A stretch of 64,000 bases of DNA from Polynucleobacter sp. UK-FUSCHL-C3. GTDB lineage: Bacteria > Pseudomonadota > Gammaproteobacteria > Burkholderiales > Burkholderiaceae. The translations under genes were made by a program, and so were the position numbers. Below the pieces are notes generated by a model. It ran no database searches, was not told the origin of the DNA, and saw only the letters and a list, made by a program, of their open reading frames with translations. The stretch covers positions 1,364,001-1,428,000 of the forward strand of contig NZ_CP099959.1 in assembly GCF_040409815.1 (NCBI RefSeq), given 5' to 3'. Positions 1 through 9,875 of this stretch are shown one piece after another (the first letter of the stretch is position 1; every line of letters begins with the position of its first letter).

Positions 1-596
1 ACATTAACCAGAACGCCAATTTGACGCAGTAATTTACGAATCTCCACGACGTCATCGCGGTGTCTAAAACCTAAAGCGGTTGGGCCCAATATATTGCAAC
101 TCGGCGGTATGCCAGCGGGACGATGTGCTCTTTTTTTTCCTGGCGGCAATACATACTCTTTTCCAAGTAAACGCACCATTTGATAGAAAGTTTCAGCAGC
201 GCCCCAATTTTCTTTCTTTTGATAAGCCGGCAATTCCAATGGCAAGACAGGAACTGGTAACTGAAGAGCGGCGGCAAGACCGCCTGGATCATCCTGGATT
301 AATTCAGCAGTACATGAGGCTCCGACCATTAATAAATCTGGTTTGAAACGAGCGTAGGCAGAACGAGCTGCGTCTTTAAATAACTCCGCAGTATCGCTAC
401 CGAGATCACGCGCTTGGAATGTTGTGTAGGTTACTGGTGGGCGCTTGTTCATACGCTCAATCATGGTGAACAATAAATCGGCATAGGTATCACCCTGAGG
501 AGCATGCAATACATAGTGCACGCCCTCCATCGCAGTAGCAATACGCATAGCACCGATGTGGGGAGGTCCTTCATATGTCCAGAGGGTTAATTTCAT
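1..596 (-). CDS. bchB: BchB, dark protochlorophyllide reductase subunit (N-terminal part, cut by window edge)
   Basis: BchB pairs with BchN to form the catalytic component of the light-independent protochlorophyllide oxidoreductase, which reduces the D ring of protochlorophyllide in bacteriochlorophyll a synthesis. About 198 N-terminal residues are visible and open to the left edge, so the C-terminal half is missing. The start [15 protein letters not shown] is typical of the family. Asp36 in QGDT (the unusual aspartate cluster ligand known from Rhodobacter BchB) and Cys95 in GASCTAE fall at the expected residue numbers. It begins 9 bases after the bchN stop, so it is the third gene of bchFNB. 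The frame is intact throughout the visible part. Confidence 0.95.
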   Translation of the reverse strand, partial: MKLTLWTYEGPPHIGAMRIATAMEGVHYVLHAPQGDTYADLLFTMIERMNKRPPVTYTTFQARDLGSDTAELFKDAARSAYARFKPDLLMVGASCTAELIQDDPGGLAAALQLPVPVLPLELPAYQKKENWGAAETFYQMVRLLGKEYVLPPGKKRAHRPAGIPPSCNILGPTALGFRHRDDVVEIRKLLRQIGVLVN

Positions 597-605
597 CGTT
601 ATCTC

Positions 606-2395
<1,790 letters not shown>

Positions 2396-2436
2396 GTGCT
2401 CTTTCTTCCTTATGCAGCCTGGCTCCTATATAAATA

Positions 2437-2454
2437 TGTAAACCTAAGTTTACG
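2437..2454. promoter_or_regulatory. Probable PpsR/CrtJ operator (one mismatch), bchF-proximal
   Basis: TGTAAACCTAAGTTTACG is a nearly perfect palindrome. It fits TGT-N12-ACA except for the last base (ACG). It lies about 40 bases before the bchF start and 40 bases from a perfect second site. PpsR/CrtJ commonly binds paired sites co-operatively. The role is inferred from sequence and position only. Confidence 0.6.
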
Positions 2455-2494
2455 CTTTTTTATGTTTTCAAATCTAAGAATAAACCCTTATAAG

Positions 2495-2512
2495 TGTCAA
2501 ATTATTTTGACA
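2495..2512. promoter_or_regulatory. PpsR/CrtJ operator, perfect TGT-N12-ACA, between bchF and ppaA
   Basis: TGTCAAATTATTTTGACA is a perfect palindrome matching TGT-N12-ACA. Its outer half on each strand reads TTGACA, identical to a sigma-70 -35 box, so bound repressor would occlude a promoter. It sits in the divergent region between bchF and ppaA and could control either or both. Confidence 0.78.
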
Positions 2513-2637
2513 GTTAGGCCAAGTAGTGGTTAACCTTATAGATATCGAAGAAAAAGGCAATTTGGGGCCGCCTTTTTGAGTTATTCAGGGCCAAAAACCC
2601 GTGCTTTTTGGGTGATTTTGGGTCTTGGATGTAATAA

Positions 2638-2654
2638 ATGTTGCATTGCAACAT
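2638..2654. promoter_or_regulatory. Perfect inverted repeat upstream of ppaA (unknown operator)
   Basis: ATGTTGCATTGCAACAT is a perfect 8-1-8 inverted repeat lying 27 bases before the GTG start of the first ppaA/aerR gene. It does not match the PpsR consensus. Position and symmetry suggest an operator for another dimeric regulator, or a site in the 5' leader. The regulator is unknown. Confidence 0.45.
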
Positions 2655-2681
2655 GACTGAACAGTATGGGGACAGATAAAA

Positions 2682-3587
2682 GTGGATCATTTAAATCTAC
2701 AAACTAGCAAAAGTAATTCAACAAACGAAAAGGAAGGTAGAGGATGGCTAAAAAAGTTCCGCTTAAGTGCTCTACTACCGAGCTTGGAACCCGAGACCAT
2801 GGGAGGGCCCTCCCCCCATGAACTTGCTCATCTATTAAATAAAACCATCGAGGCTCAAATCATCCCCCGACTATTAATCCAACATTGCAATACAAATCAG
2901 GCGCTTGCTTCCCATAACGATGAGCCTATCTCTGCGGATGATGTGAAGTACTTTGCTGAACTATTAATTAATAGTTCAAATGAAATTTGCATGGGCTATA
3001 TCAAGTCCTTACGTCTAGAGGGTCGATCACTCAACGAGCTCTACCTCCAACTAATTGCCCCCGCTGCCAGACGAATGCAATGCTATTGGGAGCTCGATGA
3101 ACATAGCTTTACAACAGTCACCCTGGCATTGGGTCGTATTCAGTACATCATGCAAGAACTAAGTCCCGATTTTCGGAATGAACAAAATCATCACCGTAGT
3201 TTTTCAGGCAAGGCCTTACTCTTTGCGATGCCACACTCCCAACATACGATGGGTGTTTTTATGCTGAGCGAGTTCTTTACCCAAGCAGGTTGGAATATTT
3301 GCTCAACTCCTAGCCCCAGTGAGGAAGAGATCTTAGACTTGTGTTCTAAGGAGCATTTCGATGTGGTTGGTATTTCTATTTCGTATGAGTTGCAGTGGGA
3401 CAAACTGCAGGCACTCATTCCACAGATAAGGCGAGCATCCCTCAACTCACAAATTGGCATTATGGCGGGCGGCGCATTATTTAATGCAAAACCAGAACTT
3501 ATGGATGATTGTGTAGCGGATATTTGTACCTTAAGTGCTGCAGATGCAGTTGTGGCAGCAGAAAATATCTTAAAATCACGCGTTTAA
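2682..3587 (+). CDS. ppaA: PpaA/AerR-type cobalamin-binding photosynthesis regulator (first copy)
   Basis: This 301-residue protein belongs to the PpaA/AerR family, B12-binding proteins that act as antirepressors of PpsR/CrtJ. The C-terminal part (about residues 178-300) resembles a B12-binding Rossmann domain. It carries a SQHT-G motif with His188, the best candidate for the lower cobalt ligand, and MAGGALF near the end. The middle (about 40-165) is the helical linker with IPRLL and a WELDEHSF segment. The start is GTG with GGGGA upstream. ppsR follows 23 bases later, the classic neighbour pair. A paralogue lies at 28491-29465. Confidence 0.9.
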   Translation: MDHLNLQTSKSNSTNEKEGRGWLKKFRLSALLPSLEPETMGGPSPHELAHLLNKTIEAQIIPRLLIQHCNTNQALASHNDEPISADDVKYFAELLINSSNEICMGYIKSLRLEGRSLNELYLQLIAPAARRMQCYWELDEHSFTTVTLALGRIQYIMQELSPDFRNEQNHHRSFSGKALLFAMPHSQHTMGVFMLSEFFTQAGWNICSTPSPSEEEILDLCSKEHFDVVGISISYELQWDKLQALIPQIRRASLNSQIGIMAGGALFNAKPELMDDCVADICTLSAADAVVAAENILKSRV

Positions 3588-3610
3588 TTAAGTCGATACA
3601 CGAGTAGATA

Positions 3611-5026
3611 GTGAACAGCACAACCAGCCCAGCTCATGTCCTAGGGCAACTCAATCCAGATGAAGTTGCTCATATTGTTCAAGCATCTGCAGATATCTCG
3701 TTAACATTAAATCGAGAGGGCGTTATTCAAAGTATTGCCTTTGGTAACCCCGATTTACGAAGCCCAAGCTTAGAAAGTTGGGTTGGTAAAAATTGGTTAG
3801 ATGTAGTTACCAGCGAAAGTCGTCCCAAAATACAGGCTCTCCTCCAAGATGCAAATGAGACGAGTCTGTCTCGTTTTAGACAAATTAATGTACCTTCTCC
3901 TGGCTCGGCCGATTTACCACTGCTATGTGCAACTTTAAAGGTTGGTAGCACTGGACAGATCATTGCACTCGCGCGCGATCTACGAGAAATTTCCTTATTG
4001 CAACAGCGCCTGGTTGATGCTCAACAGGCCATTGAACGCGACTATACCCGCTTACGCCAATTAGAGACACGCTATCGTGTTCTATTTGAAATGGCATCTG
4101 AGGCAGTGATTGTTTTAGATGCCAATACGTTCAAAGTGATTGAAGCAAATCCACGTGCTGCTGATTTGCTCGGTGACTCGGTAAAAAAATTAAGTGGTCG
4201 CTTGTTAATGGACTACCTCACAAAGGGGGATCGAATTCAGGTTCAATCTCTTCTTAGTAAGGTAGCGTATACCAGCACAGTAGCAGAGTTAAATACGAGT
4301 ATTTTGAGTGGCCAAGAGGTCTATCTATCGGCAGCGCCATTTCGTAATGAAAATCAATCGCTAATTCTAGTTACCCTGAAGCGCTCTGGTGAGTTGGTTG
4401 ATCGTCATGATTCAAATGCGCAATCACTGGTCATACAGGCTCTTGAAAAGGCGCCCGATGGTTTTATTGTGACCAACTCAGCAGGAAAGATCTTAACGGC
4501 TAATCAAGCTTTCTTGCGCTTAATCATGTCAGACAAACTGGAACAAATTCTGAATGAGCCCCTAGACCGTTGGCTAGAGCGTTCTAGTGTTGATTTGCGT
4601 GTGATGTTGTCCAATCTCCATGAAAAAGGGTCCATTAAGTTATTTGCTACCTCAATTCGTGACTCCTTTGGTACTTTGCATCCCGTTGAGATTTCTGCAG
4701 TATCCGTACCCTACCCACATGCCTGTCTTGGATTTACTATCCGAGAAGTAGGCTCACGCATACGCTCTAAGATACAGCCTGAAGAGTCCATTACTCGCTC
4801 GAGTGAAGAACTCACCCAACTCGTGGGTCGCCTGCCTCTCAAAGAAATTATTAATGAGACTACTGATTTAATTGAGCAACTCTGTATCAAGGCCGCACTC
4901 GACCTCACACGCGGGAATCGGGTATCCGCATCGGAGATGCTGGGGCTCTCTCGGCAAAGTTTATATATTAAATTACGTAAATACGATCTGAGCGACCAAA
5001 GCAAAGATAGCGATATCGAGGAATAA
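3611..5026 (+). CDS. ppsR: PpsR/CrtJ, redox- and light-linked repressor of photosynthesis genes
   Basis: PpsR is the transcriptional regulator of bch, crt and puf genes. It binds TGT-N12-ACA palindromes. The protein has 471 residues: an N-terminal PAS-like domain (about 15-125), a helical linker (about 130-150), two further PAS domains (about 150-260 and 275-380) and a Fis-type helix-turn-helix at about 428-462 (ASEMLGLSRQSLYIKLRKY). Cys425 just before the helix-turn-helix corresponds in place to the redox-sensitive cysteine of Rhodobacter PpsR. Translation starts at GTG. crtA follows one base after the stop, so ppaA-ppsR-crtA-crtD-crtC look like one transcript, which would put the regulator and its carotenoid targets under common control. 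Confidence 0.95.
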   Translation: MNSTTSPAHVLGQLNPDEVAHIVQASADISLTLNREGVIQSIAFGNPDLRSPSLESWVGKNWLDVVTSESRPKIQALLQDANETSLSRFRQINVPSPGSADLPLLCATLKVGSTGQIIALARDLREISLLQQRLVDAQQAIERDYTRLRQLETRYRVLFEMASEAVIVLDANTFKVIEANPRAADLLGDSVKKLSGRLLMDYLTKGDRIQVQSLLSKVAYTSTVAELNTSILSGQEVYLSAAPFRNENQSLILVTLKRSGELVDRHDSNAQSLVIQALEKAPDGFIVTNSAGKILTANQAFLRLIMSDKLEQILNEPLDRWLERSSVDLRVMLSNLHEKGSIKLFATSIRDSFGTLHPVEISAVSVPYPHACLGFTIREVGSRIRSKIQPEESITRSSEELTQLVGRLPLKEIINETTDLIEQLCIKAALDLTRGNRVSASEMLGLSRQSLYIKLRKYDLSDQSKDSDIEE

Positions 5027-5027
5027 G

Positions 5028-5714
5028 ATGTCTAATCAGGTAGCGGTCATGGCCTTGGTCAATATCAAACCGCAAGCCAAATATTCTGGTATTGCCCGTC
5101 TGATGTTTAACCGATTTAGCCTATACCGACCACAAGGTCTTCTGCTGCAAAAGCATATGGGATCGGGTAAAAATGGTGGGTTCTTGATTAGCCCGAGCGG
5201 AACTCATCAAGGCCTATTTTGTCTTTTTGAAGGGCTTGAACAAGCCAATCGATTTATGCATGAGTCACCATTATTAGATTGGTACCGAAGTCATGCAAGC
5301 GAATTATTTACAGTAAAACTGCGAGCCTACTCGGTAAAGGGGCGTTGGTCAGGCCATCAACTACAAGAATCTACATCCCCACCCACTTCCGGTCCGATTG
5401 CATCTTTGACCCGAGCTTCGATTAAGCCAACGCGGGCGCTTTCATTTTGGTCAAAGGCGCCATCGGCTCAAACTGATTTACAACAGAGTGCTGGATGTTT
5501 AATCTCTGCCGGTATTGGTGAGGCTCCAGTTTTGCGTCAAGCCACCTTTACCATTTGGAACTCGCAGGCTGCGATGGATGCGTATGCTCGATCTGGTGCA
5601 CACCTCACAGCAATTAAAGCCGCCATGCAAGGTAATTATTTTTCTGAATCGATGTTTGCACGTTTCCAACCCTTTGATGCAGAGGGCTCTTGGAAAGGAA
5701 GAACACTTGACTAA
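5028..5714 (+). CDS. crtA: CrtA, spheroidene monooxygenase
   Basis: CrtA inserts the 2-keto group into spheroidene (or spirilloxanthin), giving spheroidenone-type carotenoids in aerobic cells. The 228-residue length is normal. Recognisable family segments include the N-terminal VALVNIKPQ region, LLLQKHMGSG, and the C-terminal SMFARFQPFDAEGSW. A GAGGAA ribosome-binding site lies just upstream and the start is one base after the ppsR stop. The end overlaps the crtD start by eight bases. Its presence implies oxygen-dependent keto-carotenoid production, in line with an aerobic phototroph. Confidence 0.9.
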   Translation: MSNQVAVMALVNIKPQAKYSGIARLMFNRFSLYRPQGLLLQKHMGSGKNGGFLISPSGTHQGLFCLFEGLEQANRFMHESPLLDWYRSHASELFTVKLRAYSVKGRWSGHQLQESTSPPTSGPIASLTRASIKPTRALSFWSKAPSAQTDLQQSAGCLISAGIGEAPVLRQATFTIWNSQAAMDAYARSGAHLTAIKAAMQGNYFSESMFARFQPFDAEGSWKGRTLD

Positions 5715-7254
5715 GTCACCTAAAAACAAGCCTATTGTTGTTATTGGTGGCGGTATTGGCGGTCTCGTCAGCGCCCTAGATATGGCAAGTGCTGGCCTTC
5801 CAGTAATTTTGGTAGAGAAAGAACAAAAACTTGGTGGCAAAATCCGTCAAATTGAGTGTGGTGGTAAGGGTGTAGATTCTGGTCCAACGGTCTTTACGAT
5901 GCGCTGGGTCTTTGATGGCATCTTTCAAAATGCGGGCTGTCAATTAGAAGATGTTTTACATATTGACCAACTTCAGATCTTAGCTAGACATGCTTGGGGT
6001 CCGGCAGAACGCTTAGATCTATATGCAAATCGTGAGCAATCGGCACAGGCGATTCATGATTTTGCAGGTGCAGCAGAGGCTAATCGCTTTATGGATTTTT
6101 GTCAGCAGGCTAGCAAGCTATATCGCGCCCTTGAGAAACCCTACATGCTCTCCGCACGTCCATCCATGATGGGGATGATGAGCGATCTTGGCCCCATGGG
6201 ATCAAAGGCTCTCTACGAGATTGGTCTGTTTAATGATTTGTGGAAAAGCTTGTCACGTTACTTTAAGGATCCTCGTATTCATCAACTCTTTAGTCGCTAT
6301 GCCACCTATTGTGGCTCATCCCCTTCGCAAGCTCCTGCAACCCTCATGCTGATTGCGGATGTCGAAATGCAAGGAGTTTGGGCAGTGCAAGGTGGCATGG
6401 TTGCCATTACAGAAGCCATCACAAAGTTAGCGGAAGCTAAGGGCGTGCAGTTCATCACCGGCATGAACTGTGAAGAAATCATACAAAGTGCTGGCAAAGT
6501 ATCTGGGGTACGCCTAAGTAATGGTGAGGTCATCGCTACGGATAACATTATCTTTAACGGTGATGCAATGGCCTTACAAACGGGGCTACTGGGATTAGCA
6601 AATCAATCAGCTTCGCCAGTTAGCCAAACAACTCGCTCGCTTTCTGCGATTACTTGGTCGATGTTTGCAAAACCCAAGGGGTTTCCTTTGGTTCGTCACA
6701 ACGTCTTTTTTAACCAAGATTACGCCTCTGAGTTCACCGATATTTTTTACCGTAAGCGTCTTCCACAAAATCCTACGGTGTATGTCTGCGCACAAGATCA
6801 AACCGATATCCATCTTACGCATCCTGATGGTGAACGCATGCTCTGTTTAGTGAACGCTCCAGCAATTGGGGACCACAATCAACCCTCCCTTAGTGAGATT
6901 GAATCATGTCAAGAAAAAGCATTTTCTCTATTACGCCACTGTGGCCTCGACCTCTCTTTGAAGGATGCGATCGTAACTCGCACCTCGCCACAGGATTTTC
7001 ATCGCCTCTTTCCGGCAACCGGTGGGGCACTTTATGGCCAAGCCAACCACGGTTGGATGGATACCTTTCGACGGCCAGCAGCACACACCACCATTCCGGG
7101 TCTCTACCTAGCGGGGGGCAGCGCGCATCCGGGAGCGGGAGTACCGATGGCGGCGCTCTCGGGTCGTATGGCGGCCGCAACTCTGATGGCTCACCTCGGT
7201 TTGATCAAGCGGTCCGGTCGGGTTCTTATCTCTGGTGGTATGTCGATGCCTTAA
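5707..7254 (+). CDS. crtD: CrtD, hydroxyneurosporene/methoxyneurosporene desaturase
   Basis: CrtD introduces the 3,4 double bond into hydroxylated or methoxylated carotenoids, an FAD-dependent step. About 515 residues. The dinucleotide-binding motif VVIGGGIGGL lies at residues 10-19, and the family C-terminal signature GLYLAGGSAHPGAGVPMAALSG near the end shows it belongs to the CrtI/CrtD family. The chosen start is TTG at 5707: it is preceded by AAGGAAG at good spacing, it puts the FAD motif at the normal distance from the N-terminus, and it overlaps the crtA stop. A longer frame reaching back to 5515 would run deep inside crtA and is unlikely. The 3' end shares sequence with crtC. Confidence 0.92.
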   Translation: MTKSPKNKPIVVIGGGIGGLVSALDMASAGLPVILVEKEQKLGGKIRQIECGGKGVDSGPTVFTMRWVFDGIFQNAGCQLEDVLHIDQLQILARHAWGPAERLDLYANREQSAQAIHDFAGAAEANRFMDFCQQASKLYRALEKPYMLSARPSMMGMMSDLGPMGSKALYEIGLFNDLWKSLSRYFKDPRIHQLFSRYATYCGSSPSQAPATLMLIADVEMQGVWAVQGGMVAITEAITKLAEAKGVQFITGMNCEEIIQSAGKVSGVRLSNGEVIATDNIIFNGDAMALQTGLLGLANQSASPVSQTTRSLSAITWSMFAKPKGFPLVRHNVFFNQDYASEFTDIFYRKRLPQNPTVYVCAQDQTDIHLTHPDGERMLCLVNAPAIGDHNQPSLSEIESCQEKAFSLLRHCGLDLSLKDAIVTRTSPQDFHRLFPATGGALYGQANHGWMDTFRRPAAHTTIPGLYLAGGSAHPGAGVPMAALSGRMAAATLMAHLGLIKRSGRVLISGGMSMP

Positions 7255-8123
7255 GCGATGATGGCCAGCATGGTCTGGTCATGATTGCGTTCGTGGGGAG
7301 CGTGTTCTCTCCCTACTATGCGTGGGCTCAGCGTCGTTCTAAATCTGTAGATCCAGAAAATCATTGTGCCATTAATTTAGCTATTTATAGTCCTGGTAAT
7401 AAACGCTGGACCATGACCGAGCGGAGCGCGGCGAGCATCTCTCGCAATCAAACTGATTTTGTCATTGGCCCGAGTAGTCTTCGCTGGCATGGCGATCATT
7501 TACGGGTTGATATTTACGAGCGCGCTGTTCCTTTTGGACAACGTGTTGCCGGCCACTTTAAATTATTTCCGCGACAACTATTTAATTTCTCGACCAGCTT
7601 AGATGATCAGGGTAAACACCGCTGGGGTCCGCTTGCGCCCTCTGCCCGCATTGAGGTTGAACTAGACTCACCTAAACTGAAGTGGCAAGGTAATGCCTAT
7701 TTTGATTCCAATGAGGGTGATGAGCCTATTACTATTCAGTTTAAAGATTGGGATTGGTCGCGGGCAGAACTCAGTGGTGGACGTACAGCCGTTATTTATG
7801 ATGTACGGCAAAAGAATGGGGTTGAGAAATTGTTGGGTTTAGTATTTCATCCAGATGGGCGAATTGAAAACTTTGACCCACCACCACGGCAAGCATTACC
7901 CAAGACTGGTTGGCGCATTCAGCGGCAAATGCGTAATCCCAGCCAGGCTTCTTTGGAAATTCTAGAAACACTAGAAGACACTCCCTTTTATGCACGCTCA
8001 GTACTCAGTAGTGAGCTTTTGGGGGAGCGCGTAACATCCTTTCATGAAACCTTAGATGTACCTAGATTATCTTCGTGGGCAGTGCAATTTATGTTGCCAT
8101 GGCGGATGCCAAGGGTGAAATAA
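7053..8123 (+). CDS. crtC: CrtC, acyclic carotenoid 1,2-hydratase (start uncertain)
   Basis: CrtC hydrates the 1,2 double bond of neurosporene or lycopene in the spheroidene/spirilloxanthin pathway. Family segments are clear: YLWWYVDALSDDG, AFVGSVFSPYYAWA, DPENHCAIN and RWTMTERS. Homology begins at about 7198 (PRFDQAV), inside the last 60 bases of crtD in another frame, yet no ATG, GTG or TTG lies between there and the conserved WWYVDAL. The nearest upstream in-frame starts are TTG 7053 (used here) and ATG 6906; ATG 7281 would remove conserved residues. The long overlap with crtD suggests tight coupling, a rare start codon or re-initiation. Function is sure; the 5' end is not. Confidence 0.87.
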   Translation: MDGYLSTASSTHHHSGSLPSGGQRASGSGSTDGGALGSYGGRNSDGSPRFDQAVRSGSYLWWYVDALSDDGQHGLVMIAFVGSVFSPYYAWAQRRSKSVDPENHCAINLAIYSPGNKRWTMTERSAASISRNQTDFVIGPSSLRWHGDHLRVDIYERAVPFGQRVAGHFKLFPRQLFNFSTSLDDQGKHRWGPLAPSARIEVELDSPKLKWQGNAYFDSNEGDEPITIQFKDWDWSRAELSGGRTAVIYDVRQKNGVEKLLGLVFHPDGRIENFDPPPRQALPKTGWRIQRQMRNPSQASLEILETLEDTPFYARSVLSSELLGERVTSFHETLDVPRLSSWAVQFMLPWRMPRVK

Positions 8124-8124
8124 A

Positions 8125-8499
8125 TTAACTTGTTTGACTAATCTCTAAAAGCCATGCATGAATATGTTCTATATCCATTTGGTTTTGTTTAAATAGGTCC
8201 ATAATTTTGGAATAGATTCTATTTGAATCTACATTTAGCTGATAACCATTCATTCTTAAAAATACGTCCATTGCGGCAAAAGCAATCCTCTTATTTCCAT
8301 CTATAAATGGATGATTAATAATCAAACTCTCAAATAATGCTGCCCCTTGCAATAGCGTATCCGCATAATAGCCAGACTGTGGACGAAAAAGGGCCGCCTC
8401 CAAACGATTAGCGTCACGAAGACCCAGCGAGCCGCCATAACGCTCAATCAGGACGTGATGCATCACCTCGACATCGTGTGTCGTCAAATAACTAGGCAT
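8125..8499 (-). CDS. doc: Doc-type Fic-domain toxin
   Basis: Small Fic-fold protein of 124 residues with the active-site motif HPFIDGNKR (His63 to Arg71), the hallmark of Doc/Fic enzymes. Doc toxins transfer phosphate from ATP to elongation factor Tu and stop translation. The protein has the usual Doc size with N-terminal YLTTHDV and central YGGSLGLRD typical of the family. It is preceded by its putative antitoxin (12-base gap). The pair lies between crtC and crtB on the minus strand, so it interrupts the carotenoid genes. Its toxicity and partner are inferred from family and context. Confidence 0.9.
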   Translation of the reverse strand: MPSYLTTHDVEVMHHVLIERYGGSLGLRDANRLEAALFRPQSGYYADTLLQGAALFESLIINHPFIDGNKRIAFAAMDVFLRMNGYQLNVDSNRIYSKIMDLFKQNQMDIEHIHAWLLEISQTS

Positions 8500-8511
8500 T
8501 AACTTAGAAAC

Positions 8512-8742
8512 TTACTTTGCTAGCTTTTGATAAAGCGCATCAAATTGATTTAAGCTTTGGGCAAAATGATTCATGGCACTGCCTTTGGACTTTAGAACAC
8601 CCTTCTTAACGAGATAATCGCTGAGAGCCTCATCCAAAATAGAATGCATTTTTCTACCCTCACGCTGTGCAAGCTCCTTCATGGCATTGAGGATTTCAGG
8701 ACTTGCCTGAGACGAGAATTTACTAAGTTGCTGATTAGGCAT
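8512..8742 (-). CDS. Putative antitoxin of the Doc module (ribbon-helix-helix-like)
   Basis: A 76-residue protein directly upstream of the Doc toxin, the normal order for antitoxin then toxin. The first half (SPEILNAMKELAQREGRKMHSILDEALSDYL) looks like a ribbon-helix-helix DNA-binding domain. The C-terminal tail (NHFAQSLNQFDALYQKLAK) has the helical look of a toxin-neutralising segment. It does not resemble classic Phd, so the antitoxin family is not certain. Repeats upstream (8753-8792) may be its operator. Confidence 0.75.
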   Translation of the reverse strand: MPNQQLSKFSSQASPEILNAMKELAQREGRKMHSILDEALSDYLVKKGVLKSKGSAMNHFAQSLNQFDALYQKLAK

Positions 8743-8752
8743 TATTTACACT

Positions 8753-8792
8753 TTCAAGAATTATCTTGATTATTCAAGAAATTTCATGAAAT
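8753..8792. promoter_or_regulatory. Repeats upstream of the Doc toxin-antitoxin operon
   Basis: TTCAAGAA occurs at 8753-8760 and again at 8773-8780, two helical turns apart. TCTTGA (the inverse core) lies between them at 8764-8769, and the palindrome ATTTCATGAAAT follows at 8781-8792. The set sits just before the antitoxin start, where autoregulatory toxin-antitoxin operators are found. Confidence 0.5.
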
Positions 8793-8804
8793 GTCAAGTC
8801 CTTT

Positions 8805-9875
8805 TCAGCCAAGGCCTCCAGCCTGAAACCGGTCCTCAACGCTGAGTTCCGCTTCGCGCTTTCGCTCTTCAACACGCTCCAGCAGATCAACTACCCACGT
8901 TAGTCGCTCATAGATAGTTCCGCCGTAGTGACGAATATGCGGTGTTTTGCTGACTGCATCAATCAAAAACTGAATCGAGCGGTGAGCCTCTTTTGCCATG
9001 CGGCGACTCGAGAACTTAGCAATGATCGCCGAGGCTGCGTGTGTTAGCAGAACTAATTTACGCTGCTTCGAGACCACGGCGCGTACCGACACAGAATCAA
9101 GATTTAAACGTTCTAGCTCACGACCGATCTCGGCGTAAATCAAACGCGCCGCCTGTATTGCAGGTCGACAATCCCATGGCAAATCAATAATACCAATCTC
9201 AGCCTGTTTATAAAGTAGATCTGCTTCTTTTAACAATCGTGCCACTACTCTGGAAAGAGATTCATTAAATTGAGGATTTTGTAACCACTCTTCTTTGTTA
9301 ATGCCCTCTTCTCTTAGCCACTGCAAGGGAAGATAGATACGACCATTTAAGGCATCATCACCCACGTCGCGGGCAATATTTGTTAATTGCATGGCTAAAC
9401 CAAGATCACATGCTCGCGCCAGGGTCTCTGGTTCGCGTTTACCCATAATCAAACACATCATGGCGCCAACAGTACCGGCAACACGTGCGCAGTAATCTAA
9501 TAAATCATCAAAGGTCTCATAAGTCCGGTATTGCGTATCCCACTCATAGCCCTCAATTAAAGCAAGGGGTAATTCTTTTGGAATATCAAATGCCCTCACC
9601 ACTTCGGAAAGTGCCCGATCCGCAGGAATATCGCCCGGATGTCCTGCATAAATCGCAGTAAGTCGTTCTTGCAGGGTATGGATAGATTCCGCAGTAGCAT
9701 CGGCCGCATCGGCAATGTCGTCGGTGATTCGGCAAAAGGCATATAGAGCGGTAGCAGGATCACGCACGCGACTTGGGAGGACACGCGAAGCAGCAAAGAA
9801 GGATTTTGAGCCGTCCCGCATGGTCTGAACGCATTGATTTAAATCATCGTCAAAGTGGTTTGAGCTTCGATTCAT
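8805..9875 (-). CDS. crtB: CrtB, phytoene synthase
   Basis: CrtB condenses two geranylgeranyl diphosphate molecules to phytoene. The 356-residue protein has the first aspartate-rich motif at about residues 52-56 (TDDIADAAD), the second as NIARDVGDDALNGRIYLP, and the RVAGTVG segment typical of squalene/phytoene synthases. Its start overlaps the crtI stop by four bases (ATGA), so the two are coupled. It is the last gene of the 13.6-kb minus-strand run beginning at crtE. Confidence 0.96.
   Translation of the reverse strand: MNRSSNHFDDDLNQCVQTMRDGSKSFFAASRVLPSRVRDPATALYAFCRITDDIADAADATAESIHTLQERLTAIYAGHPGDIPADRALSEVVRAFDIPKELPLALIEGYEWDTQYRTYETFDDLLDYCARVAGTVGAMMCLIMGKREPETLARACDLGLAMQLTNIARDVGDDALNGRIYLPLQWLREEGINKEEWLQNPQFNESLSRVVARLLKEADLLYKQAEIGIIDLPWDCRPAIQAARLIYAEIGRELERLNLDSVSVRAVVSKQRKLVLLTHAASAIIAKFSSRRMAKEAHRSIQFLIDAVSKTPHIRHYGGTIYERLTWVVDLLERVEERKREAELSVEDRFQAGGLG

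Noticed and set aside
71..346. Open frames on both strands at the left edge
   Set aside because: They overlap the intact bchB frame, which has the family sequence and cluster ligands; the others have no family features.
6890..7180. Minus-strand frame opposite crtD/crtC
   Set aside because: Shadow of two real overlapping genes; no ribosome-binding site or family match.
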